A DNA stretch of 10,886 bases from Dehalococcoidia bacterium UBA5629 (GTDB lineage: Bacteria; Chloroflexota; Dehalococcoidia; GIF9; UBA5629). The first letter of the stretch is position 1. Every line of letters starts with the position of its first letter. The stretch lies in NCBI GenBank assembly GCA_002421445.1, contig DIKB01000007.1, forward strand, positions 1 through 10,886, in the 5' to 3' direction. Positions 1 to 6,735 of this stretch are shown here, in pieces. The position numbers were made by a program, and so were the translations under genes. The notes under the pieces were generated by a model. It saw only the letters and a list, made by a program, of their open reading frames with translations. It did no database searches and was not told the DNA's origin.

Positions 1-40
1 TGGATTACCGTCTGTCAATAGTTTTTTAACATAAAAATTA

Positions 41-59
41 AAATATTTTTAAAATATTT
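41..59. repeat. AT-only inverted repeat
   Basis: AAATATTTT (41-49) and AAAATATTT (51-59) are perfect reverse complements around a single T at 50. It contains only A and T, so it would be a weak hairpin in RNA. It lies about 19 bp upstream of the predicted -35 box. It could be an operator, an UP-like element or just low-complexity sequence; nothing in the window decides between these. Confidence 0.4.
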
Positions 60-77
60 CTTTTAACGTATCTCATC

Positions 78-106
78 TTTGCAGAAGCCATAAAACGAGT
101 TATAAT
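78..106 (+). promoter_or_regulatory. Predicted sigma70-type promoter for the glmU-glmS unit
   Basis: A perfect -10 box TATAAT lies at 101-106. Seventeen bases upstream is a -35-like TTTGCA (78-83), matching 4 of 6 positions of TTGACA; shifted by one base, TTGCAG gives a 16-bp spacer. An AT-rich tract precedes it. Predicted transcription start is about 112-114, giving a leader of roughly 54 nt before the ATG at 167. This is the only good promoter-like sequence upstream of the glmU/glmS pair. Confidence 0.6.
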
Positions 107-166
107 GGCTCAATCTTTCAAACATAAACTTAATTATCAGTACTATGCAATTCGACGGTTAAACAA

Positions 167-1492
167 ATGAAAGCTGTGTTTATATGCGGCGGTATCGGCA
201 AGCGGATGCGGCCAATAACAAAAGATAAGACGTTGCTGAGTTTTTGCGGCAAGTCTCTCATCAGACACCACATCGAAACTGCAATATCAGTTGGCATCGA
301 GAAATTTCTCATTATCGCCAACCCCGATAATATCGATGACATTAAGACTATTACCAGTGCACTTCCCAAAATTTACATAGACTTCGCTGTTCAGGAAAAA
401 CCATCAGGCATGGCCGGAGCCCTGCTCTCAGCAACATCGCTGCTCGGCAAAGAGCCGATAATTATTATAAACCCGAACGATATCTTTGAGGGTTCGGCTT
501 ACACAAACTTGCTGAATGCATTCAACACGAATGACGGTTGTTCAGCGTATATTACAGCACACAAAGTCGATACATATTTCCCGGGCGGGTATCTGGTGAC
601 AGACGAACATAATGAAATACGCAACATCATTGAGAAACCACCGAAGGGAAGCGAACCTTCCAATCTTGTTAATATCGTCATTCACCTGCACTCAAATCCG
701 CAGGTACTGTTAAACTACCTGCAAAAGACTACATCTAAAGCAGACGATATTTACGAAAAATCAATCGACAGTATGATTCATGACGGACAGAAACTCAAAG
801 CCGTCGTTTACGATAATGCATGGCATGCTATCAAGTATCCCTGGCACATTCTCAATACCATGGACTACTTCCTGCATAAGCTGACACCCCGGATAGCATC
901 GACAGCACGTATCTCCGATAAAGCAGTAATTGACGGACCAGTTATAATCGAAGATAATGCCAGTGTATTTGAAGGCGCGGTGATCCGTGGTCCAAGCTTT
1001 ATAGGACGGAATACCACAATCGGAAATAACGCGTTAATACGGGAATCCCATATAGGTGAAAGCTCGGTAGTCGGCTTCGACACCGAGATCAAACACTCAT
1101 ATATCGGAGACAAATGCTGGTTTCACTCGAACTACATCGGCGATTCGATTATAGAAGACAATTGCTCCTTTGGGGCGGGAGCGGTAACAGCAAACTTAAG
1201 ATTAGATGAGAGAAACATAGTTATGACTGTAAACGGTAACAGAATCGATACAGAAACAGATAAGCTCGGAGCAATGATCGGCACAGGAGCCCGCATCGGG
1301 ATTAACGCAAGCCTGATGCCCGGTATCCGTATTGGATCGAACGCCTTTGTTGGGCCTCACGTATACCTGACGCGCGATCTCGACGCCGATAAAATGGCAC
1401 TGTCACCATCGGAGTACCGGGTTTTGCCCAACGAGAATCCGGAACTTGATCAAACTAAAAGAAAGAAATTATTCGATAAACTGGGGAAATAA
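167..1492 (+). CDS. glmU: Archaeal-type bifunctional sugar-1-phosphate nucleotidylyltransferase/acetyltransferase (GlmU-like)
   Basis: Cytoplasmic enzyme of 441 aa with two modules. Residues 1 to about 235 are an NTP-transferase Rossmann-like domain. It has the glycine-rich loop GGIGKRMRPIT (8-18), the substrate-loop QEKPSGMAGA (76-85), the metal-site aspartate D105 in NPND, EKP (156-158) and YPWHIL (224-229). Residues about 246-405 are hexapeptide repeats of a left-handed beta-helix. The C-terminal part has GAGAVTANLRLDE and DKLGAMIG, a pattern of the archaeal (ST0452-like) branch rather than E. coli GlmU. The acetyltransferase residues appear retained: H320 and Y323 in HSNYIGD, N343 and K366. 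Likely reactions are acetylation of GlcN-1-P and uridylylation to UDP-GlcNAc, though such enzymes can use other sugar phosphates. Adjacency to glmS supports the GlcNAc role. Oddity: the usual PK signature reads DK (20-21) and is two residues nearer to the glycine loop. The start codon has no clear Shine-Dalgarno sequence. Confidence 0.78.
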   Translation: MKAVFICGGIGKRMRPITKDKTLLSFCGKSLIRHHIETAISVGIEKFLIIANPDNIDDIKTITSALPKIYIDFAVQEKPSGMAGALLSATSLLGKEPIIIINPNDIFEGSAYTNLLNAFNTNDGCSAYITAHKVDTYFPGGYLVTDEHNEIRNIIEKPPKGSEPSNLVNIVIHLHSNPQVLLNYLQKTTSKADDIYEKSIDSMIHDGQKLKAVVYDNAWHAIKYPWHILNTMDYFLHKLTPRIASTARISDKAVIDGPVIIEDNASVFEGAVIRGPSFIGRNTTIGNNALIRESHIGESSVVGFDTEIKHSYIGDKCWFHSNYIGDSIIEDNCSFGAGAVTANLRLDERNIVMTVNGNRIDTETDKLGAMIGTGARIGINASLMPGIRIGSNAFVGPHVYLTRDLDADKMALSPSEYRVLPNENPELDQTKRKKLFDKLGK

Positions 1493-1494
1493 CT

Positions 1495-3270
1495 ATGTGC
1501 GGTATCGTTGGTTTTTCCGGCAAACAACAGGCAGCCCCCATTATTTATGAGGGGCTAAAGCATGTAGAGTATAGAGGATACGACTCGGCGGGCATCGCCA
1601 TGATCAGTGACGGCCAACTGCTCGTCACCAAAGACATTGGAAAACTCAATGATATCGAGCGTAAGTGTCAGTTAAGTTCAATGAGTGGAACAATCGGCGT
1701 TGGACATACACGGTGGGCAACTCATGGAGGCGTCACGCAGGAGAATGCGCATCCCCATATGGATTGCGATGAGACGATTGCAGTCGTTCATAATGGAATA
1801 ATCGATAACTTCCAGGAATTGCGTCATGAGCTTTCTAAACGAGGTCACATCTTCAGATCGGAAACAGATACTGAAGTCATTCCACATCTGATCGAAGAGG
1901 AAATGAAAAAAAAGCTATCTCTGAGAGAAGCTACCGCTATCGCAGTTTCGAAGATAGAAGGGTCATTTGCCATACTGGTCATTTGTTCAACCGAACCGCA
2001 TAAAATCATCGCTGTACGCAAAGATAACCCTTTAATCATAGGTATCAGCGATTCGGGAAACTTCGCAGGAAGCGATGCGTTGTCATTTCCAACTTATGTA
2101 AAGCGACAGATACACCTCGGCGATGGGGAAATAGCCGTCTTGCAATTTGACAACATTAAGTTCTACGATGCTTCAGGAAAGAATATCCATAAGGAAAGCC
2201 AAAAACTCGATTCCACTTGGGCAGGCACGGAGAAGCAGGGATACAAGTATTACATGCTCAAAGAGATACTCGAGCAGCCTGAGATACTCGAAAGCGCCGC
2301 ACAACAGAATAAAGAGCTATTCACCAACATAGCAATGGATGTTTTAAGAGCCGAACAGGTGATATTCACTGCCAGCGGCACATCAAGATATGCTTCGCTC
2401 GTCGGCAGATACATGATCTCAAAAGTAGCCAAGAAGCTATGCGAGATTATGATGGGATCGGAATTCCATTACTTTGTTGACTCCGTCGATAAAAACACTG
2501 TGGTCATCGCAGTATCTCAAAGCGGAGAAACCGCCGACGTTATCGAAGGTGTGAAACGGGCACATGCGGTCGGCGCCCGTATCGTTTCAGTAGTAAACAG
2601 ACCTCAATCGCTACTTGCAGATATGAGCCAGCGTGTCATACTGCTCAACTGCGGGCCGGAGATAGGTGTTGCAGCCACCAAATCATTCCTCGGCCAACTC
2701 ATCGTCTTTTATCTGCTCGCTTTTACTATGATCAACTCATTTGATAAGGCAGTCGAAACCATTAAAGGGTTACGGAATGATGTTTTCAATGCCATTTACT
2801 GGAACAATGAGAAGCTACGGGTTTTAAGCCAGAACCTCTGTACGAAAAAGGACTTCTACTACATAGCCAGAGGCATCAACTTCGCTATCGCATCGGAAGG
2901 TGCCCTAAAACTGAAAGAGATCTCCTATATTCATGCCGAGGGTATGCCTGCCGGCGAATTAAAACATGGCACGCTGGCGCTTATTGAGCCGGGAACACCG
3001 GTCATCGTCATCTGCCCGAATGATTACACGTATAAAGAAACCTTAAGCAACGCAATAGAAGCAAAGGCACGCGGTGCCTACATCATTGCAGTCTCCGACA
3101 TTGAAAACGAAATATACGATTACTGGATCAAGATTCCGACAGTAGATGAACTGCTGTATCCGCTCGTTACCATAATTCCCCTGCAATTATTAGCGTATCA
3201 TATTGCAGTTAGCTTGGGCCTGGATCCTGACATGCCGCGGAACCTGGCAAAGTCCGTTACCGTCAAATAG
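1495..3270 (+). CDS. glmS: Glutamine--fructose-6-phosphate aminotransferase (isomerizing)
   Basis: Makes glucosamine-6-phosphate from fructose-6-phosphate and glutamine, the committed step to UDP-GlcNAc. The 591-aa protein is slightly shorter than E. coli GlmS (609). It begins MCGIVGFSG, so Cys2 becomes the N-terminal nucleophile after Met removal. The glutaminase domain (about 2-215) has HTRWATHG (71-78), NG (100-101) and D125. The first SIS domain has SGTSRY (294-299), SQSGET (341-346) and GPEIGVAATKSF (387-398). The second SIS domain has E468, the ring-opening H480 in YIHAEG, and the C-terminal tail DPDMPRNLAKSVTVK with the essential lysine K586. AEGMPAGELKHG (481-492), and VNRPQS (367-372) in place of the usual N-x-x-GSS loop, are reminiscent of archaeal-type GlmS. 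The ATG lies 2 nt after the glmU stop with GGGG at 1483-1486 inside glmU, so translational coupling is likely. There is no space for a glmS ribozyme. Confidence 0.96.
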   Translation: MCGIVGFSGKQQAAPIIYEGLKHVEYRGYDSAGIAMISDGQLLVTKDIGKLNDIERKCQLSSMSGTIGVGHTRWATHGGVTQENAHPHMDCDETIAVVHNGIIDNFQELRHELSKRGHIFRSETDTEVIPHLIEEEMKKKLSLREATAIAVSKIEGSFAILVICSTEPHKIIAVRKDNPLIIGISDSGNFAGSDALSFPTYVKRQIHLGDGEIAVLQFDNIKFYDASGKNIHKESQKLDSTWAGTEKQGYKYYMLKEILEQPEILESAAQQNKELFTNIAMDVLRAEQVIFTASGTSRYASLVGRYMISKVAKKLCEIMMGSEFHYFVDSVDKNTVVIAVSQSGETADVIEGVKRAHAVGARIVSVVNRPQSLLADMSQRVILLNCGPEIGVAATKSFLGQLIVFYLLAFTMINSFDKAVETIKGLRNDVFNAIYWNNEKLRVLSQNLCTKKDFYYIARGINFAIASEGALKLKEISYIHAEGMPAGELKHGTLALIEPGTPVIVICPNDYTYKETLSNAIEAKARGAYIIAVSDIENEIYDYWIKIPTVDELLYPLVTIIPLQLLAYHIAVSLGLDPDMPRNLAKSVTVK

Positions 3271-3321
3271 CTGTACCAATTTTCAAGCTATGTAACAGGG
3301 GAACTTAGATAAGGAGAGCTA

Positions 3322-4368
3322 ATGGGAACACAGGCTATGCGTATTGTTGATGCCAACTGCAACCGCATCTCAGAGGGGCTCAGATTTCTTGAAGATGTCT
3401 CCCGTTTCACCCTTAACGATCAAGCATTAAGCCGTCAGATCAGGGATCTGCGCCACACCATCGCGAAAAATATCACTGTTCTGGGAAACAGCCCCCTTTC
3501 GGAGCGGGATGCCGCCGGCGATATCGGGGCAAAATTCGACCCTTCAAATCAACATCAGGATATGCCGTCTCTGGTTGCCGCCAATGCTAAAAGAATCGAA
3601 GAGGGACTGCGCATCATTGAAGAGCTGGCAAAATTGCCGGAGCTAAGCGCTTTTCTGCGATCAACCGACTTCCAGCAGATGCGATTTACCGTCTATACTA
3701 TCGAACGCGATCTCACCGGCAAGCTACTCCGCAAAACAACGGTTCAAAAGATAAAAGGACTGTACGCCATCATTGATACCTCAATGATTGGAACACGGAA
3801 CGCCTGCGATATCGCATCCCATATGATCCTTGGCGGGGTTAAGATTATACAGCTTCGGGATAAGAGTTCGACAAAAGCCGCCCTGTTCGTAATAGCACAG
3901 CAACTTAAACAGCTTTGCCAGCAGTCAGGTATTCTCTTCATCATCAATGACCATCTCGATATCGCACTTGCCGTTGCCGCTGATGGTATTCAAATCGGTC
4001 AGGATGACCTACCGATATCGGTGGTCCGCAACACCATACCTATAGAAATGATCATCGGCTGCTCAGTCTACTCTGCTGCTCAAGCGCAGAAGGCACAAAC
4101 AGACGGAGCTGATTACATCGGCGTTGGTGCTATATTCGCAACATCAACCAAAAACGAGGTGACAATTATCGGATTAGAAGGGCTACAACAGATTAGAAAT
4201 ACTATTGCAATCCCTATAGTGGCCATAGGAGGCATCAATACACAGAACATTGCCGGTGTCATGGCAACAGGAGTGGATGCCGCAGCAGTCATCAGCGCAC
4301 TTATCACGAGTGACGACATCGAAAAAACTGCACGCACGCTCGCCACATACGCTGAAGTGAACACGTAA
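3322..4368 (+). CDS. thiE: Thiamin-phosphate synthase with N-terminal ThiD2 (HMP-P kinase) domain
   Basis: A 348-aa fusion, versus about 210 aa for stand-alone ThiE. Residues about 5-140 look like the ThiD2 family, with two related motifs, DANCNRISEGLRFLEDVSRF (10-29) and AANAKRIEEGLRIIEELAKL (86-105). In ThiD2-ThiE fusions this part phosphorylates HMP-P to HMP-PP. Residues 145-348 are a TIM-barrel ThiE that joins HMP-PP to thiazole phosphate. Motifs are QLRDK (177-181), INDHLD (208-213), GQDD (226-229), GCS (246-248), ATSTK (273-277) and AIGGI (301-305). Mg/pyrophosphate ligands appear retained (R179, K181, N209, D210, D229, S248, K277). Three usually conserved positions differ: Q224 for His in DGxHxGQ, Y250 for His after GxS, and A270 for Pro in VGPxF. 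The ATG at 3322 has a strong AGGAG (3312-3316) 5 nt upstream, favouring it over M6. It lies 51 nt after glmS, probably on the same transcript; no TPP riboswitch precedes it. Confidence 0.9.
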   Translation: MGTQAMRIVDANCNRISEGLRFLEDVSRFTLNDQALSRQIRDLRHTIAKNITVLGNSPLSERDAAGDIGAKFDPSNQHQDMPSLVAANAKRIEEGLRIIEELAKLPELSAFLRSTDFQQMRFTVYTIERDLTGKLLRKTTVQKIKGLYAIIDTSMIGTRNACDIASHMILGGVKIIQLRDKSSTKAALFVIAQQLKQLCQQSGILFIINDHLDIALAVAADGIQIGQDDLPISVVRNTIPIEMIIGCSVYSAAQAQKAQTDGADYIGVGAIFATSTKNEVTIIGLEGLQQIRNTIAIPIVAIGGINTQNIAGVMATGVDAAAVISALITSDDIEKTARTLATYAEVNT

Positions 4369-4411
4369 CAAGATACTGTTGAACAAGAGCAACTTCGTAT
4401 TCAAAAATAAA

Positions 4412-4440
4412 TTGACACTACATTACCTTATGTGTACAAT
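4412..4440 (+). promoter_or_regulatory. Strong sigma70-type promoter for the DUF151 gene
   Basis: A perfect -35 TTGACA (4412-4417), a 17-bp spacer and a near-consensus -10 TACAAT (4435-4440). Predicted start of transcription is about 4446-4448, giving a leader of only about 23 nt that contains the AGGAG at 4453-4457. The hexamers and spacing are identical to those of the atp operon promoter at 5315-5343. No terminator is visible between thiE and this promoter, so read-through from upstream is also possible. Confidence 0.75.
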
Positions 4441-4469
4441 TATGCACACCTCAGGAGTTAAAACTTTTC

Positions 4470-5246
4470 ATGCGAGAAATGATCATTCACAGCGTCCGCG
4501 GGAATATGGTAAGCCTGCAGCATGTCATTATCCTTAAGGAAAAAGATTCGGACCGTTATCTTCCTATATGGATCGGCCCATCGGAAGCCGATGCAATCAC
4601 GGTTAAACTCAGCGAACGTCAGATCGAAAGACCGATGACCCACGATTTATTGAAGAACATCCTTTTCGTTCTCGGTTCCATTACCGGATCGACAATGCGA
4701 CGAGTAATAATTAATGATCTTAAATCAGATACCTTTTATGCGCAAATCATATACGAGTTCGATGACGGGCCGGTGGCGGCAAGTGTCAAATTCATTCACG
4801 ATAAAAACAACCCTGTCGATGAAAAAAATTCACAGATTTCATTGATCTGGCAGGGACAAGAGCAGCGAATGCGCGTGGCCCGCAAATGGCAGGATGCCAA
4901 CAGGAAGTTCATCGAAACGGAAAGCACCAACGGATTGATGTTTGAATTGCTGTTCGATGAATCGAGCAAACGCTGGCTGCTGACTCAAATGAAAGTTGAT
5001 TCACGTCCAAGCGATGCCATTGCACTGGCAGTACGAACGGACATCCCAATTTACGTCGAAGATATAGTGATGGATAAGGCAGGAATAAAATTTGACCTGG
5101 AAACAGGAAAGGTGGTCCCATCAGATAAGAATGTTGGGGAAAATGCTACAGGTAAAGTTGATGAGCAGGAGATCAAGAAGTTCTCTGCAATTTACGATTT
5201 TCTGAACACGCTCGATATCGATGACCTTGGTAAACGCAAATCCTAG
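4470..5246 (+). CDS. DUF151 bifunctional nuclease family protein with internal insertion
   Basis: The 258-aa product is longer than common members of this family (roughly 140-200 aa). The N-terminal half is typical: QHVIILKEKDSDRYLPIWIG (17-36), EADAI (39-43), RPMTHDLLKNI (54-64) and DTFYAQI (87-93). The second family motif, VDSRPSDAIALAVR (176-189), followed by IPIYVEDIV (192-200), normally comes some 15-20 residues after TFYA; here it comes about 85 later. The intervening charged segment (about 98-170) is therefore an insertion or an extra subdomain. The C-terminus (FSAIYDFLNTLDIDDLG) resembles the usual tail. Some family members have RNase and DNase activity in vitro; the cellular role in bacteria is poorly defined. 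The gene has its own promoter, with AGGAG (4453-4457) 12 nt before the ATG. The atp operon follows after 208 nt. Family assignment is secure; function is not. Confidence 0.88.
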   Translation: MREMIIHSVRGNMVSLQHVIILKEKDSDRYLPIWIGPSEADAITVKLSERQIERPMTHDLLKNILFVLGSITGSTMRRVIINDLKSDTFYAQIIYEFDDGPVAASVKFIHDKNNPVDEKNSQISLIWQGQEQRMRVARKWQDANRKFIETESTNGLMFELLFDESSKRWLLTQMKVDSRPSDAIALAVRTDIPIYVEDIVMDKAGIKFDLETGKVVPSDKNVGENATGKVDEQEIKKFSAIYDFLNTLDIDDLGKRKS

Positions 5247-5314
5247 ACCGTCTTGCAGCGCCATCCGTTCGCCCGATCCTAATTAGGTCGATTGCACTTA
5301 AAGACGAAGCTTTG

Positions 5315-5343
5315 TTGACAGCAACTAAATATTTTTTTACAAT
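5315..5343 (+). promoter_or_regulatory. Strong sigma70-type promoter for the atp operon
   Basis: TTGACA (5315-5320), a 17-bp spacer with a 7-T run, and TACAAT (5338-5343). The predicted transcription start is about 5349-5351, leaving a leader of about 105 nt before the first atp gene. The leader holds a small CAGG-AAAT-CCTG hairpin (5373-5384) and the 12-bp inverted repeat at 5419-5446. The region 5247-5314 between the DUF151 stop and the -35 box shows a short palindrome (CCTAATTAGG, 5278-5287) but no convincing terminator. Confidence 0.78.
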
Positions 5344-5418
5344 TGCGCAGATGAATTAACATTAATTATATGCAGGAAATCCTGTAACAATAGCCGCAAC
5401 CAATATCCAGCTTCAAAG

Positions 5419-5446
5419 TAATCTTTAAAACAGATTTTAAAGATTA
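5419..5446. repeat. Perfect 12-bp inverted repeat in the atp operon leader
   Basis: TAATCTTTAAAA (5419-5430) and TTTTAAAGATTA (5435-5446) are exact reverse complements separated by CAGA. It ends 8 nt before the ATG at 5455, so in RNA it would occupy the ribosome-binding region of the first atp gene. No T-run follows it, so it is not a typical intrinsic terminator. It could be a DNA operator or an RNA hairpin controlling initiation of translation; the sequence does not distinguish these. Confidence 0.7.
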
Positions 5447-5454
5447 ATATTAAT

Positions 5455-5760
5455 ATGCTTCAAGAGACTATCAGGATGAAACGGCGAAATTCGGACAGTT
5501 ACATTACGGAAGAACTGATCCGCGGTCTGGGATTTTTCTTCAGCGTCGGTACCACCATCGGCTTAAGCCTTGTTCTCCCAACAGGCATCGGCTGGTGGTT
5601 TGATCAACCGGAACAATTGAACTCTCACCCGCTTTACACGCTCATCGGGTTTGCTTTCGGAACCGTACTGGCAGGATATAGCCTGTTTCGTATGCTCCGC
5701 CAATTTCAACAAAAAAGCCTGGAACGAAATGAACAGGGAAAAAAGGACATGGAACAATGA
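5455..5760 (+). CDS. AtpZ/AtpI-family membrane protein of the ATP synthase operon
   Basis: A 101-aa protein with two predicted transmembrane helices (about 24-48 and 60-80) separated by a loop with WWFD (47-50). A charged C-terminal tail follows. This matches the short two-helix ATPase_gene1 (AtpZ) type found first in many atp operons, rather than the four-helix UncI type. Proposed family roles are help in assembling the c-ring/F-o sector or Mg/Ca transport; neither is shown here. The start is uncertain: neither ATG 5455 nor ATG 5476 (residue 8) has a good Shine-Dalgarno sequence, and the inverted repeat at 5419-5446 sits just upstream. The stop overlaps the atpB start by 4 nt (ATGA), indicating translational coupling. 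Confidence 0.8.
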   Translation: MLQETIRMKRRNSDSYITEELIRGLGFFFSVGTTIGLSLVLPTGIGWWFDQPEQLNSHPLYTLIGFAFGTVLAGYSLFRMLRQFQQKSLERNEQGKKDMEQ

Positions 5761-6704
5761 GTAAGAAACCCGGTTGCTCCACGCCGATACTCATTGCAGG
5801 TCTCGTTTTTTTCGCAATGTTTATCTTTGCGTTTCTCTTCGGGCCACTCGGCTCCAAATTGTTCGGACTTAATGTCCCCGAATGGATGGCGGTCAGTAAA
5901 CCGGAAATCCAGCTAAAATCAGAGGCCGTTGCCCATATCTCATGGTTCACTATCACCAATACTCTTATTGCCTCGTGGCTCACAATAATCGTCCTCGGCA
6001 CTTTTTTCTACTTCGCCACCCGGAAGATGAAGCTTATCCCCGGCAGGCTGCAGAATTTTGCCGAGGTAATCATAGAGATACTGCTGAACTTTGCCAGTTC
6101 AGTTGGAGAAAAGCATGCACGGATGTTGCTGCCACTTTTAGCCACTATATTTCTCTATGTCGTTACGAATGCATACCTGGCGCTCTTTCCTTTTTTCGAC
6201 GGCACCATTTACATCGTTGAACCTAATGGTTTTCACGCTCCGATCATCAGGGCTGCAAATACTGATATCAATCTGCCGCTTTCCCTGGCGATCGTGTCAT
6301 TCTTATATGCTGAAATTCAAGGGCTCCGCACACATGGGCTGTTCCGCTATCTCAACTCGTTCTTTCAGGCGGGAAAGCTGCGCGAAGGTTTCGCATATTT
6401 ATTCAAAGGTAAAATCAAGCCGGCACTGGGCAGCCTGACCTTCGGTTTTATTAATCTGTTTATCGGCGTGCTTGAAGTTATCGGTCACCTTGTCAGACTG
6501 GTCAGCTTCACCTTCCGTCTTTTCGGAAACATGACTGCAGGCGTGATTCTCCTGTCAGCTGTGACGTTCCTGGTTCCGTTTATTGCAGCAATTCCATTCT
6601 ACGGACTTGAGATGCTCGTCGGCTTGGTGCAGGCGATGATCTTCGGCGGTTTAACAATGGTATTTTCAGCGATGGCTATGACTTCTCACGATATAGCACA
6701 TTAA
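5757..6704 (+). CDS. atpB: F-type ATP synthase subunit a
   Basis: The 315-aa stator channel protein of the membrane F-o sector carries ions past the c-ring. Hydrophobic segments are at about 9-30, 66-86, 124-146, 171-190, 227-250 and 255-305. The diagnostic motif RLFGNMTAGV (254-263) contains the essential arginine (R254, equivalent to E. coli R210). The last helices carry VQAMIFGGLT (291-300) with Q292, equivalent to E. coli Q252. NTDINLPLSLA (168-178) matches the conserved N/D-containing helix start. It is longer than E. coli subunit a (271 aa). Part of the excess is a basic loop at about 190-226 (RTHGLF to KGKIKP) between helices. The start ATG overlaps the preceding stop by 4 nt. Confidence 0.96.
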   Translation: MSKKPGCSTPILIAGLVFFAMFIFAFLFGPLGSKLFGLNVPEWMAVSKPEIQLKSEAVAHISWFTITNTLIASWLTIIVLGTFFYFATRKMKLIPGRLQNFAEVIIEILLNFASSVGEKHARMLLPLLATIFLYVVTNAYLALFPFFDGTIYIVEPNGFHAPIIRAANTDINLPLSLAIVSFLYAEIQGLRTHGLFRYLNSFFQAGKLREGFAYLFKGKIKPALGSLTFGFINLFIGVLEVIGHLVRLVSFTFRLFGNMTAGVILLSAVTFLVPFIAAIPFYGLEMLVGLVQAMIFGGLTMVFSAMAMTSHDIAH

Positions 6705-6722
6705 TTAAATATAGTGTAAAAC

Positions 6723-6730
6723 AAGGAGGA
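6723..6730 (+). promoter_or_regulatory. Near-consensus ribosome-binding site of atpE
   Basis: AAGGAGGA, with the AGGAGG core at 6724-6729, lies 6 nt before the ATG at 6736. It is among the best Shine-Dalgarno sequences in the window and clearly better than those of atpB, atpF and atpH. This fits the need for several c subunits per enzyme complex; the link to stoichiometry is inference. Confidence 0.8.
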
Positions 6731-6735
6731 TTCTA

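Larger units (their letters stand above)
1..166. other. AT-rich upstream intergenic/leader region
   Basis: No gene is supported here. The forward frames at the left edge close quickly: stops end at 21, 29 and 34. At most the last few codons of an upstream gene could be present. Bases 22-66 are very AT-rich and contain a 9-bp inverted repeat (41-59). This tract lies directly upstream of the promoter at 78-106 and could act as an UP-like element; that role is inference. The 5' leader between the predicted transcription start (about 113) and the ATG at 167 is only some 54 nt. That is too short for a glmS ribozyme or most riboswitches. Confidence 0.6.

Noticed and set aside
107..166. glmS ribozyme/riboswitch ahead of the glmU-glmS unit
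   Set aside because: The leader after the predicted promoter is about 54 nt and glmS itself follows glmU by 2 nt. There is no room for the ribozyme core.
422..458. Short inverted repeat TCGGC-AAAGA-GCCGA inside glmU
   Set aside because: A 5-bp stem within coding sequence is common by chance and has no supporting context.
3271..3321. TPP riboswitch ahead of thiE
   Set aside because: The gap is only 51 nt, with no recognisable thi-box sequence or paired arms. It contains a plain Shine-Dalgarno site.
5274..5290. Palindrome CGA-T-CCTAATTAGG-TCG as a terminator of the DUF151 gene
   Set aside because: It has no loop to speak of and no following T-run. At most it is a short operator-like palindrome.
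5373..5384. Small hairpin CAGG-AAAT-CCTG in the atp leader
   Set aside because: Only 4-5 bp with a tiny loop; expected often by chance. Not listed separately.
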